From JBEKTW01 sp049515655 (lineage in GTDB: Bacteria; Bacteroidota; Ignavibacteria; UBA10030; SZUA-254), in contig JBEKTW010000018.1 in the NCBI GenBank assembly GCA_049515655.1, forward strand, positions 1 through 64,000: 64,000 nucleotides of DNA. Reading direction: 5' to 3'. Shown in pieces: positions 39,491-46,990 of the stretch. A model generated the notes under the pieces. It saw nothing but the letters and a program-made list of their open reading frames with translations, did not search any database and was not told the DNA's origin. The translations under genes were made by a program, and so were the position numbers. Numbering within the stretch: the stretch's first letter is position 1; every line of letters begins with the position of its first letter.

Positions 39491-40579
39491 TCAGTCCAAT
39501 GCATGTTTCAGGATTTCGTTGGCGACATTCAGGATTGCCTGTGTGCTCCGGTAATTCTCTTCCAGCTTGATCATTTTGCAGTCGGGAAATTCCTCCGGAA
39601 ACTCCAGGATGTTCCGGATCGTCGCGCCCCGGAAGGAATAGATCGACTGTGAATCATCGCCGACCACCATCACATTCTGATGTTTGTACGCAAGCAGTCT
39701 GACGATCTCTGCCTGAATCCTGTTGGTATCCTGATATTCGTCGACCATAATATACTTGTAGCGGCTGGAAATTTCCGACCGCACCGGTTCGTGCTCGCCT
39801 AACAGCCTCATGAAATTCACGAGCAAATCGTCATAATCCATCAAATTGTGCGCTTTCTTGTACTCGACGTAGGACAGATGCACGTTGCGGATATCTTCCT
39901 CAATTTCCAGATAATGGGGATAATCCTCGGCCAGTAATTTTGCCAGGGGCGTGACTGTATTGATCGAACGGCTGTAGAGATCGTAGAGCGTTTCTTTTCT
40001 TGGAAAGCGCCGTTCTCTCGTGTCGAGCTTCAACCGGGTGCGGATGAGGTTCACGACGTCTTCGGCATCACCCTGGTCGAGAATTGTGAAACTCCGGTCG
40101 TAGCCGATTAATGGTGCATGTTTGCGAAGCATGGAGTTTGCGAAGGAATGAAACGTCCCTCCAGAGACTTTTTCGCAGCGGTAATCGAGCAGGATCGCCG
40201 CGCGCCGTAGCATTTCCTGGGCGGCCTTACGTGTGAAGGTGAGCAGGAGGATGTGTTCCGGTTTGACCCCAAGCTCGACGAGGTACGCGACGCGGTAAAC
40301 GATGGTCCGCGTTTTTCCGGTCCCGGCCCCCGCGATAATAAGGTGCGGCCCATTCACGGAAGTCACAGCTTCGTACTGTGAGCCGTTCAATTCGTTCTTG
40401 TAATCAATCAGAAATCGCTGCGGGTGAACGACGTGGAGCTGGTCGGGCGGCTTTTTGATGGTAAATTTTTTCAACGCGATTGCTTTATCATAAATAATCA
40501 GAGGGCGGATCACGGTCCGCCCTGCGGAATGTAATATATCAACAAATGGAGGAAATGCCAAAGGGACAGGAAACGACAC
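39491..40579 (-). CDS. UvrD/PcrA-type helicase, N-terminal half (split gene)
   Basis: The 362-aa frame carries domains 1A and 1B: LNGSQYEAVTSVNGPHLIIA (Q motif), AGAGTGKTRTIVYR (Walker A), the 1B segment HNLMDYDDLLVNF, IMVDEYQDTN (Walker B), VVGDDSQSIYSFRGA (motif III) and LEENYRSTQAILNVANEI (motif IV). It stops after KHALD, where repeat DNA begins. The C-terminal half is 1.2 kb downstream at 37265-38278. The first 35 residues are not family-like, so a TTG near 40474 (LKKFTIKKP) is the likely true start. Alone it should bind ATP but cannot complete the motif V/VI site. Confidence 0.85.
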   Translation of the reverse strand: MSFPVPLAFPPFVDILHSAGRTVIRPLIIYDKAIALKKFTIKKPPDQLHVVHPQRFLIDYKNELNGSQYEAVTSVNGPHLIIAGAGTGKTRTIVYRVAYLVELGVKPEHILLLTFTRKAAQEMLRRAAILLDYRCEKVSGGTFHSFANSMLRKHAPLIGYDRSFTILDQGDAEDVVNLIRTRLKLDTRERRFPRKETLYDLYSRSINTVTPLAKLLAEDYPHYLEIEEDIRNVHLSYVEYKKAHNLMDYDDLLVNFMRLLGEHEPVRSEISSRYKYIMVDEYQDTNRIQAEIVRLLAYKHQNVMVVGDDSQSIYSFRGATIRNILEFPEEFPDCKMIKLEENYRSTQAILNVANEILKHALD

Positions 40580-40637
40580 TGGGTCTCCAGCGTTCGCCGG
40601 AGAACCGGGGAAGCCTATCCGGGACTTTGCCGGTGGG

Positions 40638-41144
40638 TTACTTACTCACGACCAGGCATCCGGCGAGAATATCGTGCAGCGCTTGCTTTTGCTGTGTGAA
40701 GCCCGCCATGATGAATCCGATATAGAAGATCAGGCCCGACAGGATTTTCCCAAAATAACGCCCCGACGCTCTGGCGAAAGAAATCCTGTTGCCAAACATG
40801 TCGGTCACTCTGAGGCCCAGTGCCATCTTGCCGAGCGTCGCGCCTTTGCTCGACGATTCCATCAGGGCATAATACAGCCATCCGGCGATGATAATCGCCA
40901 GGATGGTCACCAGATATCCGCTGATGAGGGCGATGACAAGTCCCATGGAAGAATTCAAATCCTGGAGGTCGTAACTGCCGAGCGCCCCCAGGCCGATCAA
41001 GCCCAGGAGTGGAACGAACAGGATGACGCTTACGATCCAGAGAATGACGCCGTCAATGATGTAGGCAAGAAATCGTTTCCAAAACCCTGCAGGCAGAACG
41101 TACTGATTTGCAGCTGGTACAGGTTCCATCACAAGTGGTTCCAT
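40638..41144 (-). CDS. RDD family membrane protein
   Basis: A 168-aa protein with the RDD pattern: GFWKRFLAYIIDGVILWIVS (Arg and Asp in the first span), a second pair of hydrophobic segments (VIALISGYLVTILAIIIAGW and LSGLIFYIGFIMAGF) and the conserved SSKGATLGKMALGLRVTD and QQKQALHDILAGCLVV (final Asp). The family is thought to be involved in ion or osmolyte transport, but the role is poorly defined. AAAGGAG precedes the ATG. It stands alone between the helicase fragment and the M28 peptidase. Confidence 0.9.
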   Translation of the reverse strand: MEPLVMEPVPAANQYVLPAGFWKRFLAYIIDGVILWIVSVILFVPLLGLIGLGALGSYDLQDLNSSMGLVIALISGYLVTILAIIIAGWLYYALMESSSKGATLGKMALGLRVTDMFGNRISFARASGRYFGKILSGLIFYIGFIMAGFTQQKQALHDILAGCLVVSK

Positions 41145-41250
41145 AGCATCTCCTTTTGGTTGTTGTTTCTGGCTTAATAATTACGCTCAATAGTACAAAA
41201 AATAACTGATTACTTCAAGCCCTGCGCTCCACAATCAGCGGTGGAGCGGG

Positions 41251-43272
41251 TTATTTCCATTTCACCACGCCAACCTTGACGAGGTCTTCAATATAATGAG
41301 CGATAACGACCGGTTCTATCGGCTGGAATTCTGCGCTGAGCGCATCCCGAATTGCTGCCACCGTCCGTTTGCCATCGATGAAGTTCACAAGCTCGAAACG
41401 CTCGTCACCGTTGAGGGTAAATCCCTTCGAATGGTACCATGCGGCGCCGGTCGAATCCAACTTGCTTTCGGGCAATCCGAAATCAAGCGGACCGCGCGTG
41501 AGACGCATGGGGATTCTCGTGTCGGTCTTTCCTGGCTTGAATTTGACGTTAACGAGCGGCCTTCCGTCCGGTGTCGTTATGGTCTTGAGAAGATCTTCGT
41601 GCTGTTGTCTGATTTGCCTGGCCAAAGCGTCAATCCGTGTTGCGACTTCGTCTGATGACATAAAAAATTTGATTGATTCCAGCGCTGCGACCGATCTCTC
41701 TCTGGCTTCGGAGAGGATCACAAAAGGTTCTTCGACATTGTTCTTAGTGCCCTGCTGCGCTGTGCGAGCGGCTTGTGACAGCTCGTCCGATGCCCGGCGA
41801 TGCACGACGTAGGCGAGGTCAATCGCCTCACGATCGCTCAGATTGGCGAGATACCACATTGCTCCCGTGGAGATGATCTCGCATCGCTCCAACTCGACTG
41901 GATCGACCTTGTCCGGTGTGTCTTCGGAGGAGTGGTGTGTGTAGTCGCCATGGCCGAACATCATTCCCGGGATCTTGCGGTCGATGAACATCATGTGGTC
42001 GCTGCCGCCGCCGTACGGAGTGATCCTGTAATTCATCTCGGAATGACTCCCGCGTGGAGTTGTAATGCTCATGTTGTCTACCATTTCCGCCATGTTTTCG
42101 ACGACGTCATTGATGCACGACGGGATGGAGGCCGGGGTTCGCGTGATATAGAGCCGTGAATGAAGCAATTCGAGATTCTCGCCGACCATGTCCATATTCA
42201 GGTTGGCCAAAAATTTTCCTCCGAGTCCAGGCCCCTTGAGTTCGGGGTGTGCATCGAGGTAGGCCATCGTTCCGTTCCATTCCGGAACCCATAGAAACGT
42301 GAATGTGCGCTTCGGCTTCATCAATCTTCCATCATCGATCAGTTGTTTCAGCGTACGTGCAATGTCCAGGATGGCACCCGATCCGCTCGCGTTATCGTTG
42401 GCAGATTCTTTGGGGTGGTCGAGATGAGCGCTGAAGACGAGTTCTTCGTCCGCATTGTCTGTACCCCGGATGTGCGCAACCACGATATCCATGAAATAGG
42501 GTTCGAGTCCGATTCCTTTTACCCAACCGTGCAGGACAACTTTCTTCCCGGAGAGGAGCAGGCTCTTGAGCTTTTCTCCCTGCCGGTTCGTAAGGTTGAA
42601 GCCAAATGTCACGCGGCCCAGTTCTTCCGTCCGGGGCCACATGCCGGTGTACTGCAGCATGTCGGGGTAGAACTTCGCGCGGTCATCGTCGAGGTAGCAG
42701 ACAACGGCTTTTGCGCCATACTTCAGAACGGCGAGGCGATGAACGTTACCGCCGTAGCCGGTTGCGAGGACGAATTTCCCTTTGACATCCTTACCGATGT
42801 AATCATCATCGCTTTCTCCGCGTCCAACCCAGACGAGTTCCCCTGTGGCGTCACCGGCATTCGAATACGTGATGACGCTCATGGCGATCTCCGGGTAGCC
42901 GACGATACGCTCATCGTACGGTTCAACCATTCTCAGCTCTGCAGCCGTGATGTCCCACCCGGAAGGCGATTGCCAGGTCTGGTATGTCGCCTTCCCATCG
43001 GACTTGAAGGATTCGATATACGCGTCCTTCTCTGAGAAGCCGTACTCCCTCAGTTTTCCCAGGACGTAGTGAGCAGCGTCGCGGTAACCCCGCGACCCCT
43101 GGATGCGATGATAACGCGTGATTTGGATGACATGTTCTTTTGCCAGTTCGCCGCTCAACGCTTCATGCAGAAGGTCCCGGACCTTTGGGTCGAGGAGGTC
43201 ATGGTGGGGCTGGGAGAAGCATAGCAAGGAGAAACAAATCGAACTCAGAACTGAAGCAATGGTTTTTTTCAT
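41251..43272 (-). CDS. Exported M28 zinc aminopeptidase with C-terminal winged-helix-like segment
   Basis: A 673-aa exported peptidase (signal peptide MKKTIASVLSSICFSLLCFS). A PA (protease-associated) domain sits at about 140-245. The two-zinc catalytic domain follows with FSAHLDHPKES (His), ANDNASGSGAIL (bridging Asp), VPEWNGT (general base and ligand Glu), NMDMVGEN (Asp) and YTHHSSEDTPDKVD (His), the complete M28 set. The last 90 residues (ERFELVNFIDGKRTVAAIRD to KVGVVKWK) resemble a small helical domain seen behind some M28 enzymes. It should release N-terminal amino acids from peptides in the periplasm. AGGAG lies in front of the start. Confidence 0.92.
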   Translation of the reverse strand: MKKTIASVLSSICFSLLCFSQPHHDLLDPKVRDLLHEALSGELAKEHVIQITRYHRIQGSRGYRDAAHYVLGKLREYGFSEKDAYIESFKSDGKATYQTWQSPSGWDITAAELRMVEPYDERIVGYPEIAMSVITYSNAGDATGELVWVGRGESDDDYIGKDVKGKFVLATGYGGNVHRLAVLKYGAKAVVCYLDDDRAKFYPDMLQYTGMWPRTEELGRVTFGFNLTNRQGEKLKSLLLSGKKVVLHGWVKGIGLEPYFMDIVVAHIRGTDNADEELVFSAHLDHPKESANDNASGSGAILDIARTLKQLIDDGRLMKPKRTFTFLWVPEWNGTMAYLDAHPELKGPGLGGKFLANLNMDMVGENLELLHSRLYITRTPASIPSCINDVVENMAEMVDNMSITTPRGSHSEMNYRITPYGGGSDHMMFIDRKIPGMMFGHGDYTHHSSEDTPDKVDPVELERCEIISTGAMWYLANLSDREAIDLAYVVHRRASDELSQAARTAQQGTKNNVEEPFVILSEARERSVAALESIKFFMSSDEVATRIDALARQIRQQHEDLLKTITTPDGRPLVNVKFKPGKTDTRIPMRLTRGPLDFGLPESKLDSTGAAWYHSKGFTLNGDERFELVNFIDGKRTVAAIRDALSAEFQPIEPVVIAHYIEDLVKVGVVKWK

Positions 43273-43322
43273 CGATGGCTCCTGACGATAAGCGATTAAA
43301 CTGTCATAAGTTGATGAAAATA

Positions 43323-43772
43323 CTAGGGTCGTTTCAAATCACCGTTAGCCTCACCCCGAACCCCTCTCCCAAGTAGAGAGGGGACCGGGCCATTCCATGG
43401 CTTGGGGTGAGGGTCTTCCTGCGCGATCACTTCTAAGATCCTCTGGAGTACTGATTCGATATCATTCAACACATCTTCATTCCGTATTCGCAAAACCTTG
43501 AACCCATGCCCCGATAGCTCTTCAAACCTTCCTTCGTCGTATTTCCTTTGATCGGGACAGTCATGAATGCTTCCTTCAAGTTCGATTATCAGGTTCATTT
43601 CATGACAGTAAAAGTCTGCGACATACCTACCGATGGGATATTGCCTCACAAATTTCAATTGATTGAGGTTGCGATTCCTGAGTCGCTCCCACAATTTTGA
43701 TTCGGACACCGTTGGTCGTCTCCGTAACTGTCGCGCAACGTCGATGATGTGATGAGGATAGTGCTTGTTCAT
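43323..43772 (-). CDS. DUF559 endonuclease-like protein
   Basis: A 149-aa protein of the DUF559 family (PD-(D/E)XK fold, related to Vsr mismatch nucleases). The family motifs are RRRPTVSESKLWERLRN, FVRQYPIGRYVADFYCHEMN, LIIELEGSIHD (the usual form is ELDGxxH) and GFKVLRIRNEDV. Its last 30 residues (HPKPWNGPVPSLLGRGVR) are encoded by the 43349-43412 hairpin repeat, so the original C-terminus probably ended near VIAQED. A second copy of the same repeat lies 50 bp upstream. DUF559 genes are often found with such repeats, which suggests a functional or parasitic link. Confidence 0.85.
   Translation of the reverse strand: MNKHYPHHIIDVARQLRRRPTVSESKLWERLRNRNLNQLKFVRQYPIGRYVADFYCHEMNLIIELEGSIHDCPDQRKYDEGRFEELSGHGFKVLRIRNEDVLNDIESVLQRILEVIAQEDPHPKPWNGPVPSLLGRGVRGEANGDLKRP
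43349..43412. repeat. Large hairpin repeat, copy 1 (3' of DUF559)
   Basis: CCTCACCCC and GGGGTGAGG form 9-bp outer arms around an inner CCCCTCTC/GAGAGGGG hairpin, with GGGCCATTCCATGGC in the right limb. It is in the same orientation as the copy at 43821 and overlaps the end of the DUF559 frame. Confidence 0.8.
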
Positions 43773-43820
43773 GGAAAATGAAAACGCCCATCGACAATCG
43801 TAAAGTGATTCAATTATTCG

Positions 43821-43892
43821 TAACCCTCACCCCGAACCCCTCTCCCAATGGGAGAGGGGACAGGGCCATTCTATGGCTTGGGGTGAGGGTTA
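43821..43892. repeat. Large hairpin repeat, copy 2 (5' of DUF559)
   Basis: TAACCCTCACCCC (43821-43833) pairs perfectly with GGGGTGAGGGTTA (43880-43892). Inside, CCCCTCTCCC pairs perfectly with GGGAGAGGGG around AAT. The copy is better preserved than the one at 43349. Together they bracket the DUF559 gene as direct repeats. Confidence 0.85.
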
Positions 43893-43936
43893 CCAGCCGC
43901 AAAACTAGCAGCCGGTGGAATGCCGGTCGTTTCATT

Positions 43937-44857
43937 CTATTGCAGTGTAGCTTCAGCCGCGGGCGGAGTCTCATCCGGAGTTCCAAAATTCGAGAGCATT
44001 GGTTTCAATCGATTATACAAATCCACCTGGCTCGCATAGAGTGTCAGCTTCAATCCCATCCTGAATACCATGTACAATTGCTGGACGATGATGAGTAATA
44101 TGACGACGAGCGCATGAGGAGCGATCAGGAGGTCTGCGATCGGATTATAAATGACGAGGACGATAGCCCCGGTGACGAACACTGTCAATGCCAGCCCGAA
44201 CGTTTTGAACGGGTGCGTGAAGGAGAATTTGGTCCCCTGCCACATGGCGAACCGCGTTCGTCGCTCGTCGTGCAACACGAGGTAGATCCTTGCGTAATCG
44301 AAAGCCATCGTGTAGAAAAGAATCCCGATGTACGCAAGTCCGAGCCTAACCCAACCGCCCCAGTACAAAACGTTCTGGTATGGATCTCCGCCAAAGACGA
44401 GTCGTACGATACCTGTCTCTATGAATTGTACGCAGTAAAATATCGCAAACACCGGCACACTCCAGAGGAAAAGTCTGAAGAATCTGCCGAAGTGCCTCGC
44501 TGCGCTTCCCCAGAAGACCGATGCTGAATATCCCCCCTCGCCGGCGATCACCGTGAAAGCTCCACCTGACAGGAACAATCCTGCCAATCCATAGAGTGCG
44601 GCCGCAACGAATATCAACCCGGTGATCGCATCGACTGCGCCTTTGTTGTTGGTCAGAAAATCAAACAGAAAATCCATGTCGAACCGGCCCGCCAATTTCT
44701 CACCGGTGAGGCTATGCCCCACAAAACTGCCGAGGACATTCCGGAATGGCAGCGTGACAAGCAGGCCAATGAGGAGATTGACGGCATAGAACGTGACGAC
44801 CATGCGTTTGTTCTCCCACATCCGGCGAATTCCAGATTTCAAACATGACAATATCAT
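43937..44857 (-). CDS. Polytopic membrane protein of unknown function
   Basis: A 306-aa protein with about six hydrophobic spans (for example VVTFYAVNLLIGLLVTLPF, AITGLIFVAAALYGLAGLF, FLWSVPVFAIFYCVQFIE, LTVFVTGAIVLVIYN and LVVILLIIVQQLYMVFRMG). It has no signal peptide; the first helix acts as anchor. The GMRRMWENKR-like cytoplasmic start (GIRRMWENKRMV) and the repeated YARIYLVLHDERRTRFAMW resemble DUF4013-type membrane proteins, but I do not claim the family. The tail is Pro/Glu/Ala-rich. It is 23 bp downstream of the M1 peptidase gene and likely cotranscribed with it. Confidence 0.7.
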   Translation of the reverse strand: MILSCLKSGIRRMWENKRMVVTFYAVNLLIGLLVTLPFRNVLGSFVGHSLTGEKLAGRFDMDFLFDFLTNNKGAVDAITGLIFVAAALYGLAGLFLSGGAFTVIAGEGGYSASVFWGSAARHFGRFFRLFLWSVPVFAIFYCVQFIETGIVRLVFGGDPYQNVLYWGGWVRLGLAYIGILFYTMAFDYARIYLVLHDERRTRFAMWQGTKFSFTHPFKTFGLALTVFVTGAIVLVIYNPIADLLIAPHALVVILLIIVQQLYMVFRMGLKLTLYASQVDLYNRLKPMLSNFGTPDETPPAAEATLQ

Positions 44858-44880
44858 AATCCCTCTTCCTCGTTGTAATG

Positions 44881-46860
44881 TTAGATGTTACCGAGAATCG
44901 ATAAGAAGTTCAGAACGTCGGGTTGATCGAGCAGGAACTGTATCCAGAACAGAAAGCGCGCCGCCTGTTTATTCACCCCGAGAGCCTGGTTTTCCATGGT
45001 CTTGCTGTTGTTCGTGTAGTTGACGTCAAGAACAATCTTGTGGTCCGGGTCGACGGTTGCGGAGAGGAGCCGGCTTGGTTTTGTGTATTTGTATTTTTTC
45101 CACAGCTCCTGACCATCCCATCGTTCCCTAACCTTTTCGCCATTCTCGAAGACCACCTCAACCTCCACGGGGAAGGTGAATGTCCCGAGGCGGCGTATGT
45201 CAACCTCACTTAGATACATTTTCGTCGTATCTTCATCCTTGCTTTCTTTGCCTTTGATACTGTCGCCGATCCCGAGCGAAAAATCGAAGCCCCTGCCGTT
45301 CGAAGCCTTCTCCGAAGTTACTTTGTCGACACAATAATCGAGTTTGGCATTTGAGAACAGTGCCTGGTTAAAAAACCAACTCAAGTCCTGTCCAGAGACG
45401 TCGTTCGCCACATCGATAAAATCCTTGGTGTGGGGATGTTTAAACCGCCATCGCTCGACGTACGCGCGCATGATTCTCAGCATCGTTTCTTTGCCGAGAT
45501 AGTTCTGAAGCGTGGTCAGAAGCACTCCCGGTTTCATATAGGAGTTGATTCCGTAGCTTGCCGTGGAGTAATACTCCCACGCCCGGCGAACGGTGGGGTC
45601 GAGATCCGGTCCGAAGAGATACTCCCCACGCTGAAACTGAAGGTCGTTGAGTTCAATGCCAAAACAATTGAGGATATCGCCCGTCGGCCCGTAAGCATCG
45701 TTCATGATTTGCGCTTCGGTGTACGTGTTGATCCCTTCGTCCATCCAGCTCTCTTCGAACTCGTTTGATGCGAGAAGATGGTACCAGTAGTTGTGCCCGA
45801 ATTCATGAATGATGACCATTTCGACCGCACGTACGTTTTCGGGTATTCCATAGGCGGTTCCGGCCGTTATGAGCGTCGGGTATTCCATGCCGCCGGAACC
45901 CCCCGCACCGCGGCGCGGATCAACGACCGTGAGATTCGGGAAAGGATACAGACCATACCAATCGTGAAAGTGCTGAACGGCAGTTTTGGCGGCTTCCACG
46001 TGGCGTGGGCCCTGATACGCGTGGTCCGGCTGCATGAGTACGCGGATATTGACATCGGCTGCCTTACCGGTGAACTCGACAAATTCCGGGCTCGTGGTCC
46101 AGGCGAAATCGTGGACATCTTCAGCATGATAGAAATGCGTCGCCGTCCCATCACCATTGTTCTTGACCTCTGCTTCGAGCCCGGTGGCTCCAACAATGTT
46201 TTTCTCCGGGACGGTCATATGCACATTATAGACGCCGAAGTCGGCAAAGAATTCCGAGAGGGCATGGAACTGGTGGCAATTCCACTTGCCGTCGATGTAG
46301 ACCCCGACTTTTGGAAACCACTGTCCCACGAAGAAATACTCTTCCTTCGCTCCCGTCCGGGCGAACGGCGGCTGGGGGAGTTGTTCTTCGAAGTCTATGG
46401 TAACCATGAGCGACTCGCGCGGGGCAATCGGTTTCGGGGTTGGAATTCGGAAGACGGTTTTATCTTCCGCGTTGTCGTCATCGGGATGGATGAACTGCAT
46501 TTGATTGGAAACATCCTGTCCGGCCGAAAACTCGATCTTGTTCACACGAATGTAACCCCAACCGCCCGCGTCCATTTTCATCCCGCGAAGGGAGCCGCCG
46601 GATTCCCGCATGAACGTCGACCTGTTATTCCGGAAAGCATTCATATAAAGATGAAATTGGAGCTCGTGGATGACGTCCGCCGACTTGTTGAACCACTTTA
46701 GAACTTCATGCCCGTGGAGCTGTCGGTTCTTGGCGTCCAGCTTCACGTCGATGTCATAATTTGCAATGCGGGGGCTCAGGGGTTGGTGAAAGAGGATCGG
46801 CTGAGCGAATCCGGGCGCAAAGGCGAAAAGGATAAGAATTGAAAAAAGAATCTTCTTCAT
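44881..46860 (-). CDS. Exported M1 family zinc aminopeptidase
   Basis: A 659-aa exported gluzincin (signal peptide MKKILFSILILFAFAPGFAQ). The zinc site is HEFGH at 352-356 with Glu375 in ESWMDEG, the exact H-E-x2-H-x18-E of M1. The exopeptidase motif GxMEN is altered to GGMEYP (323-328), with Tyr for Asn, a form seen in some M1 subgroups and relevant to N-terminus recognition. The N-terminal beta-saddle domain and a tail of about 200 residues follow normal M1 order, but the large ERAP-like C-terminal domain is absent. It is transcribed from a promoter that overlaps the upstream gene's terminator. Confidence 0.92.
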   Translation of the reverse strand: MKKILFSILILFAFAPGFAQPILFHQPLSPRIANYDIDVKLDAKNRQLHGHEVLKWFNKSADVIHELQFHLYMNAFRNNRSTFMRESGGSLRGMKMDAGGWGYIRVNKIEFSAGQDVSNQMQFIHPDDDNAEDKTVFRIPTPKPIAPRESLMVTIDFEEQLPQPPFARTGAKEEYFFVGQWFPKVGVYIDGKWNCHQFHALSEFFADFGVYNVHMTVPEKNIVGATGLEAEVKNNGDGTATHFYHAEDVHDFAWTTSPEFVEFTGKAADVNIRVLMQPDHAYQGPRHVEAAKTAVQHFHDWYGLYPFPNLTVVDPRRGAGGSGGMEYPTLITAGTAYGIPENVRAVEMVIIHEFGHNYWYHLLASNEFEESWMDEGINTYTEAQIMNDAYGPTGDILNCFGIELNDLQFQRGEYLFGPDLDPTVRRAWEYYSTASYGINSYMKPGVLLTTLQNYLGKETMLRIMRAYVERWRFKHPHTKDFIDVANDVSGQDLSWFFNQALFSNAKLDYCVDKVTSEKASNGRGFDFSLGIGDSIKGKESKDEDTTKMYLSEVDIRRLGTFTFPVEVEVVFENGEKVRERWDGQELWKKYKYTKPSRLLSATVDPDHKIVLDVNYTNNSKTMENQALGVNKQAARFLFWIQFLLDQPDVLNFLSILGNI

Positions 46861-46893
46861 GCTGATTCCTTCTGATGATTAGATGACGGTGGG

Positions 46894-46922
46894 ATTGTAC
46901 GGAAAAAAAAGGAGAGTGGCAA
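46894..46922 (-). promoter_or_regulatory. sigma70-like promoter of the M1 peptidase gene
   Basis: On the minus strand TTGCCA (46922-46917) and TACAAT (46899-46894) are 17 bp apart. The -35 hexamer is part of the terminator stem of the upstream DUF3160 gene, and the spacer contains its T8 tract. Confidence 0.6.
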
Positions 46923-46950
46923 ATCATGATCGGAGAGGATTTGCCACTCT
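46903..46950 (-). terminator. Strong intrinsic terminator of the DUF3160 gene
   Basis: AGAGTGGCAAATC and GATTTGCCACTCT form a perfect 13-bp stem with a 12-nt loop, followed on the minus strand by CC and eight T. It ends transcription of the gene whose stop is at 46991. Confidence 0.92.
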
Positions 46951-46990
46951 TGAGAATACAGGGCGGAGGAGAAATGTTCGCTGAATCGGC

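Noticed and set aside
45778..46701. 307-codon open frame antisense to the M1 peptidase, and 230-codon frame at 42343-43035 antisense to M28
   Set aside because: Both lie entirely opposite catalytic domains with clear family motifs; the antisense translations have no recognisable fold or start signal.
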